Assembly (NCBI GenBank): GCA_029204225.1
Contig: CM055103.1
Coordinates: forward strand, 4,024,500-4,088,499
Length of the DNA: 64,000 nt
Source: Diphasiastrum complanatum
Taxonomy: Eukaryota > Streptophyta > Lycopodiopsida > Lycopodiales > Lycopodiaceae
Direction: 5' to 3'
Shown: piece after piece, positions 36,970 to 48,585 of the stretch
Numbering within the stretch: the stretch's first letter is position 1
Layout: each line of letters opens with the position of its first letter
Notes under the pieces: generated by a model
Databases searched by the model: none
What the model saw: the letters and a program-made list of their open reading frames with translations, nothing else
Told to the model about the DNA's origin: nothing
Position numbers and translations under genes: made by a program

Positions 36970-38680
36970 AATCTGACACAAATGAAGTCATAAGAGAGAA
37001 CAAAACCTCCAAAAGTTTTGTTCAAAATACTTAGCACATAGGCAATTGGACATCTATTTTTCTAAGCCTGTCTCTACAAGATGTGACAATTCATTGATCT
37101 TATTTGTGATAATTGCGCAAATGGATTTGAGGGTAAATTTCACAAACTGATCCTTCAAAGGCTTAAACTGTTGAGCCAGTACTTCCATGTAGTTAAATAT
37201 AATGCAAGACTGAACTTGCCAATGAGAATGTGCTCATCTCTTTATAATCTTGCACTCCACTGGTTAAAAAGGTGGTCTTTATAACATGTTGGACTAAAAA
37301 ATTTTCTCGACTGGCTCAAAGCATTTATCGCTGGAGAGTTTAATCAAAGCCTTGCCATTCCTCCAACCTTTGTTTGGTCCAATAGAATATCTCTTGGTTT
37401 GGCTCAAAGATTGTAAAAGTGTGGTGGATGTGCCTAAATCAAGTTCTAACAAATCTTTCCACTTGAAATGTTTTTGTTTTATTGTGTCAAATAGTTCTCT
37501 TTTTCTTTGTTTGTTTTTGCAACAATTGATAATGCAAATAGCTTTATTATGTGTGTATAGTATGCATCCTTAACCTTGCAACGTAAGGCCAAGCCAAGGA
37601 GCACAAAGCTCTAAATCTTCACCTACGCAGCCACCAAGATTCAGGCTTGTACCTAAATGGGCACAATTCCCCCTCTTACCCAATTCAACTGTCCTTCACC
37701 ATGATTTACCACTACAATGTATTACAAGAATTTCAAATTGATAAAATTGCAAGATTATTTTTTGTGAGTGCTCGAATTTTATTAAGTTGGGGTCCATTTT
37801 TATCTCTTTACAACTTGTCCTTCCTAGAGAAAACTTGTCCTATCTAGGAGGTGATTAGGTCCAAGCTAAGCAAGTGACTCTTGGCTTTTGGTTTTGGGCT
37901 TTCCAAATATGACTCCAATTCTTGGGCTCTTGGTGATTGTGTGAAGAATAGGCAAAATCTAACTTAAATATTTTGAGATTTCATGTACATCTGTAAATTT
38001 CACGTGTGTGGAGCATGTTCCCATGTGTGGAGGGTAGGCATAATCATTTTAGTTCATTTATGTTGAGTTTGAATAGTCAATAGGTCTTAAACTTGAGTTT
38101 TGGGAGATGCCAAAAATATGATCAGGCCAAAAGTAGCTTTGAATTAGCTCAAGGTAGTGTAGGCCTTTGACATTTGGCATTATGATAGAGGGCTAGTGAC
38201 ATGTCACATAAGGAGTGACAACCCAATGGACCAATCAAATTTAGAGGTGCTATTGAAGAGATCCAATCATATTACATGATGACATCTCCTCTTGGTACTC
38301 GAGCTACTATTAGAGAGTGAAAGAGAGCTCATTTGTACTAGTTTTTTGAAGAGATTGAGAGCTTCTACACCTAATTTGTCTCCATCTTCTCTCTCTACTT
38401 TAGTGTTTCATGTACATTCTTTCTATACCCGAGAGCAAGCTAATTCCATACTTAGTTTTTTCTTCAAAAGTGGTCTCTCATAGTGAATGATACATGTTGA
38501 ATGATTGATGCATATTTTGTGTGCTCTTGCCTTAGACTTGTCAATCTAGATTGTGTGAATCAATCTTGTAGATCTATGTGCAATCACATGCACCTTAGAA
38601 AATCAACCACATTGATTTGAGAGTCCTCACACATGTGAAAAAGTACACAGATTGGTGTTTCATTATTAGAAAGTTGAAGT
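36970..38680. other. No gene seen
   Basis: AT-rich. Short frames have no recognisable domains. Two neighbouring CACGTGTGTGGAG and CCATGTGTGGAG strings lie near 38000-38032. Confidence 0.35.
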
Positions 38681-38749
38681 GATCCATTAAATGAGTATGT
38701 ATCTATATATATATATAAACTTATGTACAGTTTTGTGCATGTGTATGGG

Positions 38750-38880
38750 TGCACCCATGCATCCTCCTCCCCTCACCCATGCACACACATTTTCTGAACT
38801 AAAAATTGGAAAAAACAGGATGCATGTATGGGGAGGAGGATGCATGGCCCATGGCCCTCCTCCCCATGCATGCATCTAAT
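38750..38880. repeat. Imperfect inverted repeat
   Basis: 'cccatgcatcctcctcccc' near 38755 is repeated in inverse form as 'ggggaggaggatgcatggcc' at 38830-38849, with a further 'cctcctccccatgcatgcat' just after. It can fold into alternative hairpins directly before the CT microsatellite. Confidence 0.7.
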
Positions 38881-38915
38881 GGGCCCACCCCCAATTACAC
38901 TTTACCCACGCACAC

Positions 38916-39043
<128 letters not shown>

Positions 39044-39075
39044 TGCATCGATCATGAATGGGAGGGACAAGTGCC

Positions 39076-39500
39076 ATGAATTCAACGAGTTCAACAGTAA
39101 CGACAACAGGCAACGGAGGCAGAGGCTCCAAGTCGGTTTCACGCTCGCAGAAGGTAGGCCTTCAGTTTCGTGTTGGCAGGATCGTGAAGTTCCTCAAGGC
39201 GTGCAAATATGCGGAGCGTGTTGGAGTTGGCACTCCTGTCTACATGGCTGCTGTATTGGAATATCTAGCTGCTGAGGTGTTGGAGTTAGTGGGAATGCAG
39301 CCAGAGACAACAAGAAGAATCGAATAATCCCTCGACATATTCAACTTGCTGTCAGAAATGATGAAGAGCTGAGCAAGTTGCTTGGAAGTGTGGTGATTGC
39401 CAACGGTGGTGTGCTTCCAAACATTAAAGCTTCCAAAGATTTAACTGCATTGGATGTCTCTCCTCCGATCATCACATTGGCGCGTGAGTACTCTTCGTAG
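39076..39500 (+). pseudogene. Histone H2A copy with a one-base frameshift
   Basis: ATG at 39076 opens a peptide with the canonical H2A core: '[20 protein letters not shown]', '[20 protein letters not shown]' and '[10 protein letters not shown]'. At 39291-39296 the expected Gly-Asn-Ala codons have lost one base, and the frame ends at 39325. In the next frame H2A resumes ('[20 protein letters not shown]', '[19 protein letters not shown]') and runs into unrelated sequence, ending at 39500. Substitutions at normally invariant places (V for A in AVLELAG, M for L in VYLAAVLEYL) suggest real decay rather than only an assembly error. No intron is visible, so it may be retroposed or derived from an intronless gene. 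Confidence 0.88.
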
Positions 39501-39700
39501 GAAAGAAGGAGCTCTAGGGCCGATACCATCTGGTCACCACTTACTCTGTATTGGCCCTTCTCGCTGCCTGTTCGAGCCAAGCCCAAGTCATAGATCTTCA
39601 AATCGCAGCTAGCATTTAGCAGAAGGCTACACGGTTTCAAGTCCCGATGTAGAATATTTGCACAATGGATAATACTTGAGACCTCGAAGAAGCTAAAAAT
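39475..39700 (-). pseudogene. MAP kinase exon fragment, antisense to the H2A copy
   Basis: On the minus strand the frame reads '[20 protein letters not shown]', '[20 protein letters not shown]' and '[14 protein letters not shown]'. This is the plant MPK catalytic loop (HRDLKP), an altered DFG (DLG) and the APELLL region. The activation-loop TEY/TDY phosphorylation motif and the following VVTRWYR are deleted. A minus-strand AG before 'gtctcaagtattatcc' (about 39680) could be the original acceptor. The fragment abuts the end of the H2A homology tail to tail. Non-functional. Confidence 0.85.
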
Positions 39701-40209
39701 CAAAGAACCATGATTTCTTTCAAAGATTGGCATTAATTCAATTTTACTCTAAGAGAAAAATAGAAATCAAATACGTTCCCAAGAAACTAATGACAAATGT
39801 TACATGAACCAAATCAAAGGGAGAGTTTCTTTTAAGGAAGACAAGCTTTCATCAACTGCAAAGCCCTTTTGGATTTCATCCCTGGTATCGTCATGATGTG
39901 AATTTTCCTACCTAACCCTATTCTTTTGCCCCATTCTCAACTACATTTGTTGCTTTTCTTAGATATCTTTCATGAGAAGATAAAGATCCAATTTTCTTTT
40001 GACATTCAAAGATCAATAAACATCCTACATTTTTGTTCAGCTGGTTGGGGTTGGATCAACCTTCTGCTTTTACTCAGCAACATCCCTATCCGATCCATTT
40101 ATGATTGGAGAGGATGGATCAACCTTCTGGTTTTTTTTCTACTTGGGTTTAATATGATGTGCTGCAAATGACATTTTATTTGATTGTCAAGCAAATTTTA
40201 AACTTTACG

Positions 40210-40980
40210 CCTGGTGGTGAAACAAATAAGATGAAACGACATTACTACGAGTTCACCCAAGCATTTTTCCCACTTCCTTTCAACTTTCCTGGAATGAAGT
40301 ATTCTAGGGGGTTGAAGGTAAGATAGTTCTCACATAATTTAACCAAAAGTATCGCTGCTAGCACTATATGTGATCAGTGCTTTGCTTCAATAAATCACGA
40401 AGACTAATAATCTCTCTAATGTAAGTTATTGAAGCTCCAGCCTGCTGACATGTTTCAATTACTGACTTTTTTTTGTCCAGGGTTTTCAAATGAGATATAA
40501 TCAAAGCTTACGATCTTTGTGATAGGCGAGGCAGAGCATCATCAACACACTCTCTGAGGTGATTAGCGAAAGAAGACGGATGCTGCAGCATGATGCATAC
40601 ATGGATGTGTTGGCAACAATCTTGGAATCAGAGAGAAATGATAGGGCAATATACAACTGAGCAAATCATAGATTTTCTTGTGTGGTGGCTGGGCATGAGA
40701 CCATAGCTACAGCCAAGATGATGTCTGTCAAGTTCTTGACTAATCACCCAAATGTTTTGAGCAACCTCAGGGTAAGACACCTCCTCCATCACTAAGCCTC
40801 ATTTTTGAGGGCAACGAAGTAGTGCTCATTGTGAGCAGGAATTGAAGCTGTAGTGTTTCCTGATGCTAATGCTTTCTGCATTTTACAAGAAGAACACAAG
40901 AAAATATGAGAAGATAAAAAAGAAGGTGATAGAATCACATGGGAGGATTACAAGAAAATGTCTTTTACACAAAATGTAAG
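40210..40980 (+). pseudogene. Cytochrome P450 (CYP90-like) pseudogene fragment
   Basis: Three exon remnants in family order. The first (40211-40317) reads 'KMKRHYYEFTQAFFPLPFNF' then 'PGMKYSRGLK', followed by GTAAGA. The second (about 40530-40771) reads 'IINTLSEVISERRRML', a stop near 40658, then the I-helix oxygen-binding motif 'VVAGHETIATAKM' and 'VKFLTNHPNVLSNL', followed by GGTAAGA. The third (about 40889-40974) reads 'EEHKKI', stop, 'DKKEGDRITWEDYKKMSFTQ' followed by GTAAGT. These fit the CYP90/CYP724 group of the CYP85 clan, which hydroxylates brassinosteroid precursors. The ExxR and heme-cysteine exons and the amino terminus are absent. Confidence 0.82.
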
Positions 40981-41312
40981 TAGAGATTTTGGTGTTGTGT
41001 AGATATGAGTCAATTAGTTGCACAGACTAGAACAGACCGCCTTCATGAAATTTCAAGTAGGGTTTTCCGGAATCTGCATTGATTTTTTCTCCCTTAAAAA
41101 GATAGATTTCTATTGTTTGTTCTAGTTTTCTTACATTGTAAAATCTTTCACTTAGTTTGAATTTTTTTCTTTCCAGCTGCTTTATATTGTAGTTTTTTTC
41201 TGATCTATGATTGTTGCATTTTTAACAAAAAAAAACAAAACAATCCAAACAACATTCCGCTGCAATATTCAATGTTTAGAAATCCTCTCATTTTCAGCAT
41301 CACAATGCATTA

Positions 41313-41540
41313 TTGTCAAAGAGCCAGGAAAGTGTCCAAACAAGCATATCTCAAGGTAGAATGGTAGCCCATGAATGCGATCAATGTTCCTCCCCTTTGG
41401 TAGAATCCAAGGCAACTATTGCCAGTGCAGGCAATGATAGTTCTGGAAACTTTGTTTTTTATGATTCTTCCAATCAATATGTGTGGGAGAGCTTTCATAG
41501 CCCCACAAACACTCTGTTTCCCAGAAAGCCTTGCTACTAG
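41313..41540 (+). pseudogene. Bulb-type lectin domain fragment of an S-receptor-like kinase
   Basis: The frame contains 'SSGNFVFYDSSNQYVWESFH' followed by 'SPTNTLFPRK', the conserved stretch of the G-type (bulb) lectin domain ahead of the S-locus domain ('GNFVL....WESFDSPTDTLLP' is the usual pattern). Only about 45 residues are recognisable, there is no signal peptide, and no S-locus, PAN or kinase domain follows. It is an isolated fragment at the end of the mosaic of gene pieces. Confidence 0.72.
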
Positions 41541-41549
41541 GCCTTCTCC

Positions 41550-43400
41550 ACGGTCGTGCCTCCCTCATCGTAGTAACCAAAAAGAGCCACCACATGGCAA
41601 TGCCTCACCTTTGTTCACGAGGCACTACATAGCTCATGTATAAGTCTGAATCACTATTGCTAGCAAGAAAAAGCTACTGCTTAGATGTATATGAGTGGCT
41701 GACGAGCTGAATATTTTGTGTCGTGTGGCTATTCTCACTGGTTTCGATTTCTAAAAGTGATTGGTAGAGTATCAGACAAAAGGGAGCATTGTTTTTAACC
41801 TTCGTTTTTTGAGGAGATGCCTTTTCCAGTTATACTTCGCTAATTATATCAAATTACAGTGGATGACTCAGAATCTGACAAAAAGGCTTTCTCTTTTAAG
41901 TACACACAGTTTTGGAAGCAGATCATATACAATTCATCATCAACCGTGACTAAGCTAAAGTGTACTTTGACTTTTTATTTGTTAGCATTTTTCAGCGTTG
42001 CAGAAAGCAAATGCGAAGATCATCGGTTGAGAAGATAGATCATGGGTATTTAGGAATATACAATGCAGCTGATTAATCAAAATTTACTAAGTGTATGCTA
42101 TGATTTATGCAAAATACACATGATGACTGCTCAAGATCAACATCATTTTGTGTGCCTTCAATGGTTTCCAAATTATATTATTAAAGATCAACCACACATA
42201 TTATTATAGCTTTGCAAAGTACTCACTATCATCCATATTTTTGTATCAAAATATTCATATCCATTCTCGGCCCTTGCGTATATAGGAAAAAGTACCAACT
42301 AAGGGGCTTCAAGAACTTATTCAACTTAAGTTTTGACACATAATTCAAATGTGGAGACTTCTTGGGTCACATTAGAACTGTACATTTATGTACAATTATA
42401 TATTTTCATTCTTTATGGTGGTGTTTTTAGATGGTAACGCATTGGTGCTCACGCTAAGTTAGTAGTGTATTCATTCATATCTAGACTCTTTCGTTCTGTT
42501 ATTCAATGTTTTGGTAGTTCAAGCTACACTTCTGAGATATAAATCATTGATGTGAAACACCATTTTCTCTGTTGCTAATGGCCATTTGAGACATTGTTTC
42601 ATTGTCGATTTCCTTTCAAAGGTAGCCGATAAATATTGTGGATTGCATTGGGTGCAATGAAGTTTGCTTTGCATTTCAAGTTGGAAACTTTCTTAATGTC
42701 AGACCTATTAGTTTTAACGTACCTAATTAGAATGACTTTTGTGTCTTCAGTTCCAAGTTCCAGCTAAATGTAGAGCCACGTATGTTGCAATAGTTCTGTC
42801 TACTAACTTTTTTCTTCTCTTTGGTAACTAACTGCTCACAATTTATTGTACAAGAATCATTGTTACTAAGGTACTACTTCAGCGCATCTACAAGCTTGAA
42901 GATGCATAGGCTTTTGTTAGTGTCTTTTGTCTTTCTCCTCCAAATAGTGTTGTAAGGCAAATATTTGAAATGTGTTTCAACATTTAGAACAATTTCAGAA
43001 TTTCCAAAAGTAAGAGAAATTTTTTGCAAATTTGCTAAGAAAAAATAAACATTAATGTTATCCTGGAAAATTTGGTGACTAAACTCATGAGAAGTTGTGT
43101 CTTGCATCTATGCACTCAAGCTCAAACAGATCTTTCAAACAACTCGCATAGTTGAGACACATCTTCTAGCATATTGTTATGATAATTTTTGACGTTATCA
43201 CAGCAAAGCCAAAACAATCATTAGATTATAGAGCATAGGACAATGCACAAACTTTTAATATTGATACAAGTATGTGACAAATGTCAAACATGTATGACAC
43301 TTATAATAACAAAAAACCTAAAGTTGTAATTTTAGATTATACATCATATTAGAAAATGAAGCTTGAAAATTAAGCCTATAATTCTTTTAATAAGCCAAGA
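41550..43400. other. No gene seen
   Basis: AT-rich sequence. A 77-codon minus-strand frame (42874-43107) has no recognisable motif. Confidence 0.35.
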
Positions 43401-43491
43401 TTCACATGAACACACACTTCCAAAAATGCGAGATATGCGACACACATCTCGCATATCCCGGCCTCTCCCCCCCTCCCTCCCTCCCCCCCCC

Positions 43492-43496
<5 letters not shown>

Positions 43497-43585
<89 letters not shown>
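43497..43585. repeat. (CT)n microsatellite next to a C-rich run
   Basis: About 90 bases of TC dinucleotides preceded at 43466-43494 by C-rich sequence. Sequencing length errors are likely here. Confidence 0.97.
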
Positions 43586-43590
<5 letters not shown>

Positions 43591-43766
43591 ATCGGACACT
43601 CTTTGACTCAGTCATCATAGACAGATCAAACAATTAAAAGTAAGACATACCCAAAACTTCTCTCTTCATCAATGCTCTATGTACTATCTATTGCTCTCCC
43701 TCGAAAATCTCGCATAGCTCACGATTTTTGATATAGCTCGAGATTTTCGATGTGAGATATGCGATA

Positions 43767-44422
43767 TGTGAGAGATTTCAACTAGTTTAGTCTAGTTTAG
43801 TCACATTTTGGTAAATTGTCAATAAGAGGCCAAAACTCATTTTAGACTTAGAGATAAACTTTTTGATGTTACATTAGTTTAAAATACATTCAATAAACAC
43901 TTTTTGAAAGTGTGGGAAAGTTGGTAGTCAAGTTTGAGAGAGATTCAAATTTGAACTTTGGGTACATTGAATCTAGACCCAAAAATAGTAGGGTTTACAT
44001 TTTGGAGGGAAAGCCAAGTGGCCAAATAGGGTTTGGAAACTCTATAAAAGGATGTAACTCATGGAGAGACACATCTTCTCTCTTCTCTCTCTTTCATTTC
44101 ATCATTATACATGGTTCTCTTTGGGTTCTACAACTCATTGGTGGACTGTCTTGGTGATATCTTGCAATCTTGTGTGTAGAATGCTCATATTTTGCTATTT
44201 TCGGTTTCACACGTGTGAAATATAGTAGGGTACTGTAATTGTACGGACAACAAACATATTTTATGTTTTGGTTCATGTTTGATCAGTATCTCTTAGAGTT
44301 TGCATCTCATTTTGTATGTAGATGCTGATTTTTCTACATTGGCAGGATTGTTGGTTTGTTCCTTATTGTAACCAAAGATCAGGGACATGGATTGGATCTT
44401 GAATGATCTGAAATCCTTCACA
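43767..44422 (+). repeat. 5' LTR of the 44-49 kb Copia element
   Basis: 656 bp, begins TGTGAGAG and ends TTCACA. It contains 'ctctataaaaggatgtaact' (TATA box near 44041) and the perfect 16-bp palindrome TTTCACACGTGTGAAA at 44205-44220. Transcription probably starts shortly after the TATA box. Confidence 0.93.
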
Positions 44423-44434
44423 TGGTATCAGAGC
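44423..44434 (+). promoter_or_regulatory. Primer-binding site (tRNA-iMet)
   Basis: TGGTATCAGAGC directly follows the LTR end. Confidence 0.95.
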
Positions 44435-45024
44435 TATTGTATTTCAGGTTATGAAAGGATCAGCCATCTTTAGCAAGGATTTGGAGGAGTTACCAATGCT
44501 AGAGCATGCTAGATTGATTTCTACTAAAAAATCAGCATTTTTGCATGTGTAGAATTGATCTTTTGTAGGTCAAAACTCAATATAGGGTTATATACTTGAT
44601 CAATTCCGATTTCACACTTGGTTTAATGGATTTAGATGATTTTTGGTTCATTAGGAAGGTCTCATTGGAGTCTACAAGAAGATATATCAAGTTTCTAGAA
44701 ATTGCATGTAGAATTTGAGATATTCAATTTTTTGTGATTTTGTCAAAACCCTAATTTTGATTGGATCTCTAGTTTGTGAGGTTACTGAACTTCATTTGAG
44801 TGTGTTTCAATCTTAAAAAGTGACAAGAATCATTAGATTGAGGATAGATCATAGGTTGATCAGGATTTCACTATTCTATGTGTTGATTTTCTAGTTAGAA
44901 GTGCTAGAAGAGATTTGAGAGGTTCCATATATTTGTGATTTCTTCTTGAGTTCATTTGTTGACATTCAATAGAGTGCTTTGTGCATTGGAACAGGTTGAA
45001 AGAAGAAGATCAGGTTACTTCAAC

Positions 45025-46578
45025 ATGGCTACAAGTGGAGGCTTTATGTTGGAGAGCAATGATAGGCTTACCTCAATCAACTATTCTACTTGGAAGGTGA
45101 GGATGGAGTCCTTATTGGAGATGAATGAGTTGATGGAGATTGTTGCAGGTGTGGAGGAGAGGCCTCAAACACCTCAAGATCAAGTAAGGTATGACAAGAG
45201 AGCAAATAAAGCTCTACACATGATCAAGATGAATGTTACCAATGAACTTCTCAAGGAAGTTGGTAAGTGCACATCATCTTTGGAGGCTTGGGAAGCTTTG
45301 AAGAAGCTTTATGAATCCAAGTCTACATCAAGAGTGCTTACTCTTAGGAGGCAAATCTTTCAAAGTTTGCAAAAGAAGGAAGAGAGTACTCATGCTTTTG
45401 TTTTGAGGGTTAAAGCATTCAATGATGAGTTAGCATGTATTGATGAAAGCATTAAGGAGGTAGAACTTGTTCAAGTTATACTTAATGGCTTGTTGGATGA
45501 TCATGCTAATCTTGTTCAAAGTTTTGCTATTTAAAAGACTTTGCCAAGTACTGTGGATTTGCAAGAGATTTTGGTGAATGAGAATTATAGGCTTCAATCA
45601 AGAGGAGGTGGATCTACATCGACATCTCATTATGAAGAGGATGCTATGTTCATCAAAGGCAAGTTCAAGGGCAAAGGCAAAGGCAAGTGGTCTAAAGGGC
45701 AAGATCAAGGTGAGACTTCTTCTTTTGGCAAAAAGAAATATAAGTCTAAGTTGAAATGCTTTTATTGTGGAATCAAAGGGCATTTTGCAAATGAATGTTT
45801 AAAGAAGCAAAGAGATGAAGGTAGCAAGCAAATCAATTTTACTACTAATGATGAGGATCTAGGTGGTGGTGATTCTTTTTTGATGTGTTCTTCAAGTCCA
45901 ATATCAAGTGAAGGTGACAAAGATTCATGGTGGATTGATAGTGGAGCTAGTTCACACATGACTAGTCACAAGGAGCTCTTTACTTCTTTGGTCACTTATG
46001 ATGGAGCCAAGAAAGCAATTCACATGGCCAATGGTGGTGAGTGTGTGATTGAAGGTATTGGTTCAATTCCTATTTGTCTCTCTACTAATAGGAAAGCAAG
46101 ACTTGATGGTGTTCTTTACATTCCTTCACTTTCAAAGAATTTGTTAAGTGTTGGTCAAATGATAGAGAAAAGATACATGGTAAAGTTTGGGGGTGATGCT
46201 TGTCTCATTACAAAGGAAGAAATCTTGGTTGCTAGGGGCAATAAACAAGGTAGACTTTTCAAGCTTGATGCTTTTGTTATGGCTAACAAAAAGGATGGAA
46301 TGGAAAAGGAGATTGGTTTCAACTTTCCAAAGTTACCTTTTAGCATCAATAAGATTGGTGGATCTTATGCAAAGTCTAAAAAACTTCCTTATGCTAGATC
46401 TAGGTTGAGATCTAATGTGCTTCTTGGAGATGTTCATCTTTGTGCTAACTTGGCTAGTCTTGAGGATAATGATGGTGTTTCAATGGTTCTTCATGGCAAG
46501 TGCAATCATGCAAAAGGTAAGGAAAGAGCTAAATTCATCAATGGAGGTGAGTTCTTCCTTGGAAAAGATTGTTGTTAA
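45025..46578 (+). pseudogene. Copia gag-protease with one nonsense codon
   Basis: ATG at 45025 opens gag ('LTSINYSTWKVRMESLLEMN'). A TAA at 45532-45534 stands where the 58-kb relative has CAA (after 'AI'), a single C-to-T change. The frame then continues unchanged through the zinc knuckle CFYCGIKGHFANEC (near 45757-45798), the protease active site 'WWIDSGASSHMTSHK' (near 45930) and pre-integrase 'LYIPSLSKNLLSVGQM'. After 'KKLPYARSRLRSN' similarity to integrase stops and the frame ends at 46578. Apart from the nonsense codon the frame is well kept. Confidence 0.9.
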
Positions 46579-47653
46579 TGATTTCTTTGATCATATGGAA
46601 AAAGATGTTGCTAGGTGCATTCATGAAGGAGATGGTTCTTCTACATTCTTTTGTTATGATTCCAAGAAAGTCATTTTTCCAGCAAGTGGAGTCACATGTC
46701 TTCATGAAGAGAGTAGATCAAATGGTTTTATCAAGAGACTTGGTGAGGGAGATAGTCACAAGTCAAGAAGAAGAGAAGTATGTGAAGAGTTCAAAGTAGG
46801 ATGTACTTTGAATGATGTCATTGTGAATGATAGTGAGGAGGAATCATTATCATGTGAGTCATTACCTAAAACATTGAGTAGAAGTTCTTCTTTGAAAAAA
46901 GAGAGTACTTCAATCATCCTTATGTTGAAGGTACTAATCATTTTTTTCATGGCTTCTAATGTCTTTGAGGTTTCTACTTCTTATGATGCAATTATTAAGA
47001 GGGAGTCTTATGAAGGAAAGAGCAATGAAAGATTGGTTTTTAGGACGATCCAAGGCATGGATCTCACATCTCTTCATCAACTCAAATGATTCTATGATTG
47101 TGAATTGATCACTCATGATCGAGATAGCAAAAGGTTGGTTGGAGAAGACTACATGGAGCAAATAGAGAGGCAATTTCTTCAAGGCAAGGGAGATCTCATT
47201 GGTGAGCTTATTGAGGACTGTTATGGACTCAAGAGGGCTGGATTTCTTAGGTTTGATACTCATCTTCACCTACTCTACTTCATGTTGGATGGAAAGTTTG
47301 GAATCTATCTTTTGATTTATGATGGTGACATTGGTGACATTTTTTTCACTAACCTTTGTGAAAATTCGAGATCAAGCATTGATGAGATCTTGTTGGATCT
47401 AGATCATATGTTTGAGAGGGAGTCTTTCCAGAGGTTCAGGTCTGAAGATATTCATATCTTTGATATCTTTGATGATCAAGAGAAAGATAAGCAAGTGGAA
47501 ACGACACACTTTGCTTTACTCACATGTTTTGGAGAATTTTCTTGTGTAGATGATGCTATGCAAGTGGATATTGGTTCTCATGGTTTTCATACTGGAAAAG
47601 CAAGTAATGGATCTGGAAAACAAAATGACTATGATGGTCAAGAGGAAGATTAA
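46415..47653 (+). other. Unrecognised open region replacing Copia pol (part 1)
   Basis: One frame is open from 46415 to 47653 apart from a single TGA at 47087-47089, about 410 codons. It is acidic and serine-rich in the middle ('VNDSEEESLSCESLPKTLSR'). A stretch after 47210 ('CYGLKRAGFLRFDTHLHL', then 'FGIYLLIYDGDIGDIFF') faintly recalls the Copia RT 'LYGLKQ...' and YVDD regions, but YDGD would not be catalytic. Either a highly diverged pol or captured sequence; I cannot decide. No host family recognised. Confidence 0.5.
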
Positions 47654-47814
47654 GAGGTTGGTCTCAAAGGGCTTCAACAACACAAAAGGAAAGGTGACAA
47701 TTTGGAGCTAGTCAAGAGCATCAAAGGAAGATTATTTGGCAAAGATGTTATGGATCTGTTTTTTTAGCTTATTGAAGACTCAAGTAAGGTCAAAGGAGTA
47801 GCAATTTACTTTAC

Positions 47815-48585
47815 TTGTTCTATCTCATGTTTGAGCTATTTCATTTGGATGTGTGCAAATTGTCAAGATATGGACAAACTAGCTACATTGTCTTGCAATA
47901 TCTTATTGTTGGAGTTGTACTAGCATTCTTGGCTGGTTTTGCTGATGGAAATGAAGCTAATGGAGGTTCATTATGTCACTCATCCATGGCTAAGTTCTCA
48001 AGTGTTGAGCTACTTGGTGCCAATACTTGGAGATTGTCAATTTTTGGTGAATTCATGGTCATTTTCTTGTGTCAAGTAGATCTTGCAGATGGACTAGTGC
48101 AAACTACTTGGTTTATGGAGTCATGTGGTGCTGGATTTGCATCATTTATGTACTCACCTACTCATGGATTTCCAAGGTTTGATGGTTTCTTGTGGCAAGA
48201 TGGAGATGGAGGCTCATTCATGAAGTTTTATGGTGGAGACATATCAAGAAAGGACAAAGTTGGAGGAGACAAGCAAGCAAATGGTCATCACTCACATTTA
48301 TTGTTTGGTTGTTGTAATTTTCCAGAGAGTTCAAAGTTTGAAACATGGAGGAATCATTTCATTCACATTCTATTTGGTTCTTCATGTTCTAGTTATATCT
48401 TGATGTGTAAAATTGATATAAGAAATAGTGAAGCATCCAATTTGGACACTATTCTCTATATCAATTATGAAAGATACTTTAGAACCTTAGAAAGGAGATC
48501 TATACTTAGGATGGAGATCATTCTAAAGTTGGATCAAAGTTCTATTGTCAAAACTATGCCAAAACTAGTTGAAGAGGGAGTGTGA
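47815..48585 (+). other. Unrecognised 256-codon open frame before the 3' LTR
   Basis: Open from 47815 and ending five bases inside the 3' LTR. It has a hydrophobic segment near its start ('TSYIVLQYLIVGVVLAFLAG', a possible membrane helix) and many Gly, Ser, Phe and Cys residues. No RNase H motif (such as the D-E-D-D pattern or 'ADxLTK' ending) is convincing, although the position is where RNase H lies in normal Copia elements. Confidence 0.45.
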
